NCBI GenBank assembly: GCA_030599705.1
Contig: JAUVNM010000117.1
Span: forward strand, 1-6,108
Direction of reading: 5' to 3'
DNA from: Gammaproteobacteria bacterium
GTDB taxonomy: Bacteria > Pseudomonadota > Gammaproteobacteria > UBA9214
DNA: 6,108 nucleotides
In this document: piece after piece, positions 1 through 5,307 of the stretch
Numbering within the stretch: position 1 is the first letter of the stretch
Layout of the letters: every line of letters begins with the position of its first letter
Notes under the pieces: model-generated
The model's input: the letters and a program-made list of their open reading frames with translations, nothing else
The model's database searches: none
What the model was told of the DNA's origin: nothing
Translations under genes and position numbers: made by a program

Positions 1-692
1 AACCAGGCCAGCAGCTCCCCGCCGACCGTATCCACGGCCCCGGCCCAGCGCGCCGGCTCCAGCGGCCGCGCACCCGTTACCAGGTCATCGCGCAGCAGCA
101 CTTGTCTGGCGCCCAGTCCCCGCAGGTAGGTCTGTTCACCGGCCTTGCCGGTCAGGGCAACGACCTCGTAGCCGCAGCCACTCAGCAGGTCGATCGCAAT
201 ACTGCCGACGCCCCCGGTGGCGCCGCTGACAATGACCGGGCCCTGGTCCGGTTGCAGGCCGTTCTGCTCCAGCCGGTCAATGGCCAGCGCCGCGGTAAAC
301 CCGGCCGTGCCGATGGCCATGGCGTCATACAGTGACAGGTCGGCCGGTAACGTCACGACCCAGTCGGCCGGTACCCGGACGGTCTCGGAAAAGCCCCCGT
401 CCTGGCTCTCGCCCAGCCCGCAACCGGTCACCACGACGCGGTCGCCCGCCCGGAACCGGGGGTCATCCGAAGCCGTCACCACGCCGGCGACATCGATACC
501 GCCGACCAGCGGAAAGCGCCGCAGGATGTTTCCCTTGCCGGTGGCGGCCAGGGCGTCCTTGTAGTTGATACTGGAGAAGCACGCCCCGATGACGACCGCG
601 CCCGGCGTGAGATCATCCAGGCCCAGTTCCTCGAGCCCTGCCGTGATGACACCGTCAGTTTCGTGGATCCGGTAGGCGCGAAAACGGTCCAT
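1..692 (-). CDS. acuI: AcuI/YhdH-family acrylyl-CoA reductase (NADPH) type oxidoreductase, cut by the window edge
   Basis: Medium-chain dehydrogenase/reductase without a zinc site. Known family members reduce acrylyl-CoA to propionyl-CoA with NADPH in the cytoplasm and also show quinone-reductase-type activity. I translated this frame by hand: 230 codons from ATG at 692, still open at base 1. The family is usually about 325-330 residues, so roughly the last 100 lie outside the window. It follows E. coli YhdH closely: SSINYKDALAATGKG (40-54), FPLVGGIDVAG (60-70), DDPRFRAGD (76-84), IGTAGFTAAL (127-136), the nucleotide-binding SGATGGVGS (156-164), and WAGAVDTVGG (216-225). The start lies 11 bp after the stop of the lipoprotein gene, so it is probably co-transcribed or translationally coupled. 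Its own Shine-Dalgarno sequence is poor (AGG, 3 nt before ATG). Family assignment is firm. The substrate in this organism is inferred. Confidence 0.93.
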   Translation of the reverse strand, partial: MDRFRAYRIHETDGVITAGLEELGLDDLTPGAVVIGACFSSINYKDALAATGKGNILRRFPLVGGIDVAGVVTASDDPRFRAGDRVVVTGCGLGESQDGGFSETVRVPADWVVTLPADLSLYDAMAIGTAGFTAALAIDRLEQNGLQPDQGPVIVSGATGGVGSIAIDLLSGCGYEVVALTGKAGEQTYLRGLGARQVLLRDDLVTGARPLEPARWAGAVDTVGGELLAW

Positions 693-703
693 GGACCTGC
701 AAC

Positions 704-1195
704 TTACGGTGTGGCCGCTTGCGCCGGTGAAAATTTCAGTTCGCCGTGATAGTCGAACGGCAACTTGACCCGGCTGTTGCTCAGGCTGATCTTGCCCGAC
801 AACCGGTACTGCAGCGATTTCTGCGGCGCGCCACTCATCTCCTGCACCTGCTGCATCACGTTCAGCAGGTTGCTTACCACATCGACATCCAGCAGGGCCT
901 CCCCGAACGGCGGAATGGACACCTCCTGGCGGCTGACGCCGTAGGCAAACTCGCGGCCGTTGATCTCCAGGGAATAATGCAGCCCCTCGACGGGAATGGC
1001 GGTTTCATTGGGGTTCAGGATGCGGAGCTGCAGCCCGTAGCGCTGCTCCAGCAGCGTCATGTCCTTTGGCTGAATGCTGACCAGCGACACCCGCGGCTGT
1101 TCCGGGTAGTTGCTCATCGTGGCACAGCCCGTGATCAGCAGTGCGCCGAACACCAGCAGCAGGAATCTGCCGGCAAAACAATGAGACTCAGACAT
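704..1195 (-). CDS. LEA2/WHy-domain outer-membrane lipoprotein
   Basis: Predicted 163-residue lipoprotein. Residues 11-23 form a hydrophobic signal segment ending in the lipobox LITG-C, so Cys24 would be lipidated. The next residue is Ala rather than Asp, which favours transfer to the outer membrane. The mature part looks like the LEA type 2/WHy fold (LEA14-like). It has LRILNPNETAIPVEGLHY (58-74), with the typical NPN followed by a P-V-x-G step, then LEINGREFAYGVS (76-88) and IPPFGEALLDVDV (94-106). Such proteins are linked to desiccation and stress, but the bacterial lipoprotein versions have no settled function. An ATG 12 bp further upstream (1207) is in frame. I prefer 1195 because GGGGA lies 5 nt before it, whereas 1207 has no ribosome site. 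It is the middle gene of the minus-strand unit, 18 bp after the MBL hydrolase and 11 bp before acuI. Confidence 0.85.
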   Translation of the reverse strand: MSESHCFAGRFLLLVFGALLITGCATMSNYPEQPRVSLVSIQPKDMTLLEQRYGLQLRILNPNETAIPVEGLHYSLEINGREFAYGVSRQEVSIPPFGEALLDVDVVSNLLNVMQQVQEMSGAPQKSLQYRLSGKISLSNSRVKLPFDYHGELKFSPAQAATP

Positions 1196-1200
1196 CGTTA

Positions 1201-1205
1201 TCCCC
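1201..1205 (-). promoter_or_regulatory. Ribosome binding site deciding the lipoprotein start
   Basis: On the minus strand GGGGA is followed by TAACG and then ATG at 1195, an ideal 5-nt spacing. The site overlaps the alternative ATG at 1207. That makes the longer form, with four extra residues, unlikely. Confidence 0.6.
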
Positions 1206-1213
1206 ATGCGCAG

Positions 1214-1921
1214 CTACGGCATCTCCGCGCCTTTGGTCACCGGGCGATACGGCGAATCGCGGTGCCGGTCATGATAGTGCATCCGGTATTGAACAAACCG
1301 CTCCGGCGAATCGAAATGCAGGAACGGGTTGCCCTCGACCTGCTCTTCCAGGGTCGAGGTGGTTTTCTCGGCATAGTTGTGGCCCGGGTGAATCACGGTA
1401 CCGGCCGGCAGCCGCCCGGCCATGTCTTTCAGGGTGCCATACATCTGTTCGGGGTCGCCGCCACTGAGATCGCAACGACCACAGCCGAACACGAACAGGG
1501 TATCACCGGTGATCAGGTGATTGCCGACGTGATAGCAGGCCGAACCCGGCGTATGTCCCGGCGTTTGCAGTACCCTGATTTCGGTTTCACCCAGTTTGAT
1601 CAGGTCACCGCCATGGTGCAGCGTCGGCAGGTCGAGGCAGTGTCCCCAGAAATGCGCCTCATCGCGGTTCAGGTGCAGCTGGGCATCACAGGTCGCCAGC
1701 ACTTCCTCGATGCCGTTGATGTGGTCATGGTGGCTGTGTGTCAGCAGGATATCGGTGATCCGGACCCCCTGTTGCTCCGCGAGCGCCAGCACTTTCGGCA
1801 CATCCCACGCCGGATCCACGACGGCGGCACGGTGCGTGGCATGGTCGTGGACCAGGTAGACAAAATTTTCCATCGGCCCCAGTTCAAGGGCATGAATGGA
1901 AAACGGTTCCGACTGCGTCAT
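1214..1921 (-). CDS. Glyoxalase II-like MBL-fold metallohydrolase
   Basis: 235-residue metallo-beta-lactamase-fold hydrolase of the hydroxyacylglutathione hydrolase group. Characterised relatives hydrolyse glutathione thioesters such as S-lactoylglutathione in the cytoplasm using a two-metal centre. All expected ligands are visible: T-H-S-H-H-D-H at 61-67 (His62, His64, Asp66, His67), GHT His123, TGD Asp140, and HPGHNY His181. GDTLFVFGCGR (139-149) and GGDPEQMYGTL (154-164) are glyoxalase II-type signatures. After HPGHNY there is TSTLEEQ and NPFLHF (198-203), where classic glyoxalase II proteins carry NPFLR near the glutathione site. The Arg-to-His change and a short C-terminus leave the substrate open: a glutathione thioester, or another thioester or persulfide. 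The reading frame stays open upstream to 2128, but I chose ATG 1921 because GGGA lies 8 nt before it and the extension would overlap the divergent gene at 2001. It is the first gene of the minus-strand unit. Confidence 0.9.
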   Translation of the reverse strand: MTQSEPFSIHALELGPMENFVYLVHDHATHRAAVVDPAWDVPKVLALAEQQGVRITDILLTHSHHDHINGIEEVLATCDAQLHLNRDEAHFWGHCLDLPTLHHGGDLIKLGETEIRVLQTPGHTPGSACYHVGNHLITGDTLFVFGCGRCDLSGGDPEQMYGTLKDMAGRLPAGTVIHPGHNYAEKTTSTLEEQVEGNPFLHFDSPERFVQYRMHYHDRHRDSPYRPVTKGAEMP

Positions 1922-2000
1922 CTCAGGTGTCCCGGCTGGCCGAATGTGGCGCCTGTCTTTATTATGGTAGCAGCAACCCGGCGAATAAAGGTAACCACCC
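1922..2000. promoter_or_regulatory. Divergent promoter region with a shared -10-like element
   Basis: This 79-bp gap separates the minus-strand hydrolase unit from the plus-strand zinc-ribbon gene and should hold both promoters. The only AT-rich patch is around 1957-1966. It reads TATTAT on the plus strand (1960-1965) and CATAAT on the minus strand (1961-1966), each five of six matches to TATAAT. These would place starts near 1972 (plus) and 1954 (minus), giving leaders of about 30 nt each. No good -35 box is visible on either side; the best on the minus strand is TTTATT at 17-bp spacing. This is a by-eye prediction. Confidence 0.4.
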
Positions 2001-2594
2001 GTGCCCGCATACAAGTTACTGCTGTGCCCGGTCGATCCCGACTGTCCGGCGATCGACACCGGCACCCTGGCCGACCGCCTGCAGGAGATCGGTCTTGCCG
2101 GGGACGCCGTATCACTGGGCACCGACACCGGCTACCGGACCGGTGCACGCTTCCTGCAGCTGATGACCTTTCTGGGCTGCTCTCCCGCCATCGAACTGGA
2201 ACTGCCCGAGGACGCGTCCGCGCGTGCGGCCGCCTGTGCCGCCGGACAGGTCTGTCATATCCGGCTTTCCCAAAGCGGCGGCAGGCTGCGCTTCCGGGCG
2301 GGAGCCCGGATGTCGGCACCACGCTGCCCGCAGTGCCGGCAACCGGTCGAAAACTGGGAAGCCCGCATCGACGCATGGCGCAGCAACCCGGCTGCTTCCG
2401 GCTGGCGCTGTGGACACTGTGGCCACCGGGGCCGGCTGTTCGACCTGAATTTCAGAAAAAGCGCAGGATTCGGGCATACCTTCATAGAAATCTGGGGCAT
2501 TCACCCCAACGAGACCGTGCCCGTCGCCGCCCTGTTTGATGCCCTGGAAGAACTCAGCGGGTGCCAATGGAAGACCCTGTATGTCAACGAGTAG
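2001..2594 (+). CDS. Unrecognised protein with a four-cysteine zinc ribbon
   Basis: 197 residues; I do not recognise the family. It starts at GTG 2001, preceded by AAAGGT with about 8-9 nt spacing. The N-terminal 100 residues contain ALGTDTGY-like sequence (SLGTDTGYRTGARF, 38-51), a hydrophobic stretch FLQLMTFLGCSPAIELELP (51-69), and an Ala-rich helix. In the middle, CPQC (109-112) and CGHC followed by GHRG (137-144) form two CxxC knuckles 24 residues apart, which looks like a zinc ribbon. The C-terminal part has FGHTFIEIWGIHPNETVPV (157-175), a helix ALFDALEELSG (177-187), and WKTLYVNE at the end. There is no signal peptide or membrane segment, so it is probably cytoplasmic. A zinc ribbon could serve nucleic-acid or protein binding, but no catalytic motif is apparent. 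It is transcribed away from the glyoxalase-like unit and followed by a REP doublet. Confidence 0.8.
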   Translation: MPAYKLLLCPVDPDCPAIDTGTLADRLQEIGLAGDAVSLGTDTGYRTGARFLQLMTFLGCSPAIELELPEDASARAAACAAGQVCHIRLSQSGGRLRFRAGARMSAPRCPQCRQPVENWEARIDAWRSNPAASGWRCGHCGHRGRLFDLNFRKSAGFGHTFIEIWGIHPNETVPVAALFDALEELSGCQWKTLYVNE

Positions 2595-2601
2595 TTTGTC
2601 T

Positions 2602-2657
2602 GGCGGAATAAATTCCGCCCTACAACACCATTCTTTGTAGGGCCGAATTTATTCGGC
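2602..2657. repeat. REP-like palindrome doublet with inward GTAG heads
   Basis: Two short palindromes lie 8 bp after the zinc-ribbon stop codon. The left one is GGCGGAATAAATTCCGCC (2602-2619), followed by CTAC. The right one is GCCGAATTTATTCGGC (2642-2657), preceded by GTAGG (2637-2641). Read outward from the 9-nt spacer (2626-2634), both units begin TTGTAGGGC and end in a palindrome with an A/T-rich core. They are therefore two inverted copies of one element, differing by a paired G/C swap in the stem. GTAG heads plus an imperfect palindrome are the hallmark of REP elements mobilised by RAYT transposases. The pair could fold as two small hairpins or one long one. There is no T-tract, so it is not a standard terminator, although it may protect or end the upstream mRNA. 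Confidence 0.75.
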
Positions 2658-2661
2658 TTGG

Positions 2662-2667
2662 TATAAA
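2662..2667 (+). promoter_or_regulatory. Possible -10 element for the 2719 gene
   Basis: TATAAA lies directly after the REP doublet and matches TATAAT at five of six bases. It would give a transcript start near 2673 and a leader of about 46 nt. No -35 box is visible at 16-18 bp, where the REP arm sits, so this is a weak prediction. Confidence 0.25.
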
Positions 2668-2718
2668 CTGAGCTACTCCCATCTACCTATTGCGGAAAAC
2701 TGTGCGACAATAACTGAC

Positions 2719-3009
2719 ATGCCTGATCAGGAACCCACACAAGAAGAGCGCATCCTGCGCATGGTAAAACGCGTGTTGACGGATATTGCCAAGGACACCT
2801 ACACCCGCCCCGGTTACCGGCACCCGCTTTCAGATGACACCGTCATGGGCATCCGGGATTGCCTGGCCCTGGTCTCGGCCAGGGAATCCGAACTGGCCAG
2901 GGCAGCCGGCCGGCCGATGAAAATGCGCCCGCGGTTTGTCGATGAACCCCGGACCCCGGTCGTCGTACCGCTGGATGTAACCGGTAACAAGGACAAGGAC
3001 AAAAACTGA
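2719..3009 (+). CDS. Small conserved-looking protein of unknown function
   Basis: 96 residues starting at ATG 2719; I do not recognise a named family. It appears soluble, with no signal peptide and no membrane segment. Residues 8-28 form a charged amphipathic helix (EERILRMVKRVLTDIAKD). Then comes PGYRHPLSDDTVMGIRDCLA (31-50), a second helix LVSARESELARAAG (51-64), and a Pro/Arg-rich segment GRPMKMRPRFVDEP (64-77). The lysine/aspartate-rich tail KDKDKN ends the chain. The compact motif blocks look like conserved sequence rather than noise, and the codons are GC-rich like those of the neighbours. No clear Shine-Dalgarno sequence precedes the start; ATG at 2761 is a possible shorter start. The stop TGA (3007-3009) is followed 33 bp later by the reductase gene in the same frame, so the two may share a transcript. 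Confidence 0.72.
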   Translation: MPDQEPTQEERILRMVKRVLTDIAKDTYTRPGYRHPLSDDTVMGIRDCLALVSARESELARAAGRPMKMRPRFVDEPRTPVVVPLDVTGNKDKDKN

Positions 3010-3042
3010 CAGTCGACCGGACTGCCTGCCGTCAACAGTGCC

Positions 3043-4074
3043 TTGAAAAAGGTTGTCATCCACAAACCGGGCGGCTATGAGCGCCTGCTCTTCGAAACCT
3101 GCCCCGACCCGATGCCCGCACCGGGTGAAGTCCTGATCGATGTGGCTGCCATCGGCGTTAACTATGCCGACTGCGTGACGCGCATGGGCCTGTATGCCTC
3201 GGCAAAACACTACCTCGGTTACCCGCTCACGCCGGGATTCGAGATTTCGGGAACGGTCCGGGCCACCGGCAGTGCGGTCACGGACCTGGCCCCCGGTACC
3301 GCGGTCATGGCGGTCACCCGGTTCAATGCGTATGCCACCCGGGTGGTCGTCAAACGCTCACAGGTCGTACCCCTGCCCGCGGCGCTGTCCGTCGAGGCCG
3401 CCGCGGGATTTCCGGCGGTTGCGCTAACCGCCTGGTATGCCCTGTGTGAACTGGCACACCCGCGTGACGGGGAAACCCTGCTGGTGCATTCCGCCGCCGG
3501 CGGGGTCGGCAGCATGCTGGTTCAGATTGGCAAGCTCGCGAACTGCCGGGTTATCGGGGTCGTGGGCGCCGCACACAAGGTCGATGCCGTGCACACGCTC
3601 GGCGCCGATGCCGTAATCGACAAGTCAACGCAGGATTTGTGGCAACAGGTGGAACAGCTTGCGCCCGCCGGTTGTGACATCGTCCTCGATGCCAACGGGG
3701 TCAGCACCCTGAAACAAAGTTACCGGCACCTCGCGCCCATGGGCCGGCTGGTGATCTACGGCTTTCACAGTATGCTCGCGACACGTGGCGGCATCCCGCG
3801 CAAGCTGAAACTGGCCCGGGACTACTGGCGCACCCCGCGTTTCAGCCCGTTTGACCTGACCACCCGCAACCGCAGCGTGCTCGGGTTCAACCTGAGCTTC
3901 CTGTTTGAACAGTCAGATGTTCTGGACCGTGGATTAAAGCAACTGCTCGAGTGGCTGGAACAGGGAAAACTCGGGACACCGAAAATAACCACCTACCCTT
4001 TCGACAAAGTGGCCGCCGCCCACCGGGACCTGGAATCCGGCCAGACCATCGGCAAACTGGTGCTGGTGGTGTGA
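3043..4074 (+). CDS. VAT1-like zinc-independent medium-chain quinone oxidoreductase
   Basis: 343 residues, the full length for the quinone oxidoreductase branch of the medium-chain dehydrogenases. It probably reduces a carbonyl, enone or quinone with NADPH in the cytoplasm. Visible landmarks are IGVNYADCVTRMGLY (37-51), the GroES-like segment TPGFEISGTV (63-72), the Rossmann nucleotide loop HSAAGGVGSMLVQIGK (149-164), LGADAVIDK (186-194), and the C-terminal LTTRNRSVLGFNLSFLFEQ (272-290). That last motif is typical of the VAT-1-like subgroup rather than of plain QorA. The cysteine/histidine zinc ligands of alcohol dehydrogenases are absent. The start is TTG 3043, because there is no in-frame ATG or GTG between the preceding TGA and the conserved N-terminus MKKVVIHKPGG. 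No clear ribosome site is visible. It lies 33 bp after the small gene, so translation may depend on it. The exact substrate is unknown. Confidence 0.9.
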   Translation: MKKVVIHKPGGYERLLFETCPDPMPAPGEVLIDVAAIGVNYADCVTRMGLYASAKHYLGYPLTPGFEISGTVRATGSAVTDLAPGTAVMAVTRFNAYATRVVVKRSQVVPLPAALSVEAAAGFPAVALTAWYALCELAHPRDGETLLVHSAAGGVGSMLVQIGKLANCRVIGVVGAAHKVDAVHTLGADAVIDKSTQDLWQQVEQLAPAGCDIVLDANGVSTLKQSYRHLAPMGRLVIYGFHSMLATRGGIPRKLKLARDYWRTPRFSPFDLTTRNRSVLGFNLSFLFEQSDVLDRGLKQLLEWLEQGKLGTPKITTYPFDKVAAAHRDLESGQTIGKLVLVV

Positions 4075-4153
4075 GATGCAATCTGGATGGAGTGAAACGG
4101 AAGCCATGCGTCCATCACAACAGTAGATCATCACCAGAACCAGTTACTGCCAA
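4075..4153. other. Convergent intergenic gap without a recognisable terminator
   Basis: The reductase (plus) and the transporter (minus) end facing each other here. A GATGGA/TCCATC inverted pair (4086-4091 and 4111-4116) has a 19-nt loop and no T-run, so it is not convincing. No gene is supported in this gap. Confidence 0.5.
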
Positions 4154-4169
4154 TCAGCTCTCAGCTGAT
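4153..4169. repeat. Perfect 7-bp inverted repeat at the transporter stop codon
   Basis: ATCAGCT and AGCTGAT are separated by CTC, forming a short hairpin that contains the transporter stop codon (TGA, plus-strand 4154-4156). There is no T-tract on either strand, so a role as a Rho-independent terminator is doubtful. Confidence 0.35.
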
Positions 4170-5260
4170 GCTTGCCCTTCCGAACCCCGCTTGCCCTGCT
4201 CAAGCCAGGCCACGAATAACGTGTAACCCACCGCAAGTACCACTGCTCCGACAAACAGACCGATGATCCCTGAAAGTATCATGCCGCCAATAGCGCCCAG
4301 CAGGATCACCAGCATGGGAATATCCATGCCGCGTCCCAGGAACAGCGGCTTGAGAAAGGCGTCACTGGAACTGACGATTAGGCTCCAGATCATAAAAATA
4401 ACCGCAGGCACGGTTGTCTCAACAGAGAAGACGTACACAATAACCGGGCCGAGGATCAGGATCGGCGGCAACTGGACGATTGCCAGCAACAGTACCAGTC
4501 CTGCCCAGATACCTGCGTAGGGCACGCCTATCACCAGCAAGCCGATACCGGCAAGTATTGACTGGATCAGTGCCACACCCAGGACACCCTGGGCAACACT
4601 GCGAATGGTGGCACCGGCAAGATCAACAAAGTCCTTGCCGCCCTTTTCTCCCATGACCCGGCCGGCTATTGACTCCATCGTCTGGCTGCCACTGCGGCTA
4701 TACACCAGAAACGCTCCGGAAATAATAATTGAAATAACAAACATCAGAATCCCTGCACCCACCCCGGCTGCGGCTGATAAAAGCCACTTGCTGATGGCCT
4801 CAATCTGTGGCATGAATTTATCAAGTGCTGCCTCCATGTTAGTGGCCGCCAGTGCCCATGCACCGTGCAGCTTCTCCCCGATGAGCGGCCAGTCCTTTAC
4901 TGTATCCGAGGGTGGTGGAACGGTCAGGGTCCCGGCCTCGATATCTGCTGCCAATGTTTTCGAACTGTCAATCATCGAACCTGACAGCATCACCGTAGGC
5001 GTTATCAAGATAGCCAGTGCAATCAGTGTTATCAGGGTAGCCGTCAGTTTCTCCCGTCCGCCAAGCAGGGCATATGCTTTTACAAACAGTGGATAAATGG
5101 CCACGGCCATGATGGCGCCCCACAGGACCGGGAGAATAAATGGCTTGACGATATTGAAGCACCACAACACCAGCAGTGCCAGCAGGCTGATACGAATGGC
5201 TGCTTCCAGCGCCCGTGCCTGAATCACCTCGTCATCCGAGGACGGTGAAGAATTGTTCAT
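4154..5260 (-). CDS. AI-2E family (PF01594) multi-pass inner-membrane transporter
   Basis: 368 residues, normal length for this family. Named relatives include TqsA and YdiK/PerM-type proteins, and some members act as Na+(Li+)/H+ antiporters, so the name AI-2E transporter should not be read as a substrate. Hydrophobic helices lie near 22-38, 40-60, 73-96, 160-187, 225-247, 249-279, 283-297 and 315-352. The large soluble loop at about 97-160 between the third and fourth helices is typical. The C-terminal signature is present: SDAFLKPLFLGRGMDIP (299-315) and LLGAIGGMILSGIIGLFVG (320-338). The usual proline after the final glycine is Ala339 here. ATG 5260 has a strong ribosome site, AGGGG. The gene follows the ion channel by 47 bp on the same strand with no terminator between them, so they are probably co-expressed. 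Confidence 0.9.
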   Translation of the reverse strand: MNNSSPSSDDEVIQARALEAAIRISLLALLVLWCFNIVKPFILPVLWGAIMAVAIYPLFVKAYALLGGREKLTATLITLIALAILITPTVMLSGSMIDSSKTLAADIEAGTLTVPPPSDTVKDWPLIGEKLHGAWALAATNMEAALDKFMPQIEAISKWLLSAAAGVGAGILMFVISIIISGAFLVYSRSGSQTMESIAGRVMGEKGGKDFVDLAGATIRSVAQGVLGVALIQSILAGIGLLVIGVPYAGIWAGLVLLLAIVQLPPILILGPVIVYVFSVETTVPAVIFMIWSLIVSSSDAFLKPLFLGRGMDIPMLVILLGAIGGMILSGIIGLFVGAVVLAVGYTLFVAWLEQGKRGSEGQASAES

Positions 5261-5265
5261 GATTT

Positions 5266-5270
5266 CCCCT
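5266..5270 (-). promoter_or_regulatory. Strong ribosome binding site of the transporter gene
   Basis: On the minus strand AGGGG stands 5 nt before ATG 5260, preceded by a run of A. It is the clearest Shine-Dalgarno sequence in the window and fixes the transporter start. Confidence 0.65.
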
Positions 5271-5307
5271 TTTTTACTTACTGAATTGTCACGTTGTACC
5301 TTATCAT

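Noticed and set aside
102..568. Three plus-strand open frames opposite acuI
   Set aside because: The minus strand encodes an unmistakable AcuI/YhdH protein here. The plus-strand frames are low-complexity shadows.
1922..2128. Upstream extension of the MBL hydrolase by 69 residues
   Set aside because: The extension has no ribosome site, no family homology and overlaps the divergent gene at 2001. Conserved sequence begins right after ATG 1921.
746..2539. A 597-codon open frame on the plus strand, antisense to the lipoprotein and hydrolase genes
   Set aside because: It runs opposite two genes with clear motifs and then overlaps the zinc-ribbon gene in another frame. Its translation is rich in Arg, His and Gln with no recognisable domain, as expected for a shadow frame in GC-rich DNA.
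4153..4169. Inverted repeat at the end of the transporter as a terminator
   Set aside because: The stem is only 7 bp and no T-tract follows on either strand, so I list it only as a small repeat.
4605..5096. A 163-codon plus-strand frame opposite the AI-2E family transporter
   Set aside because: The transporter on the minus strand has the family signature and a strong ribosome site. The opposite frame shows no motif.
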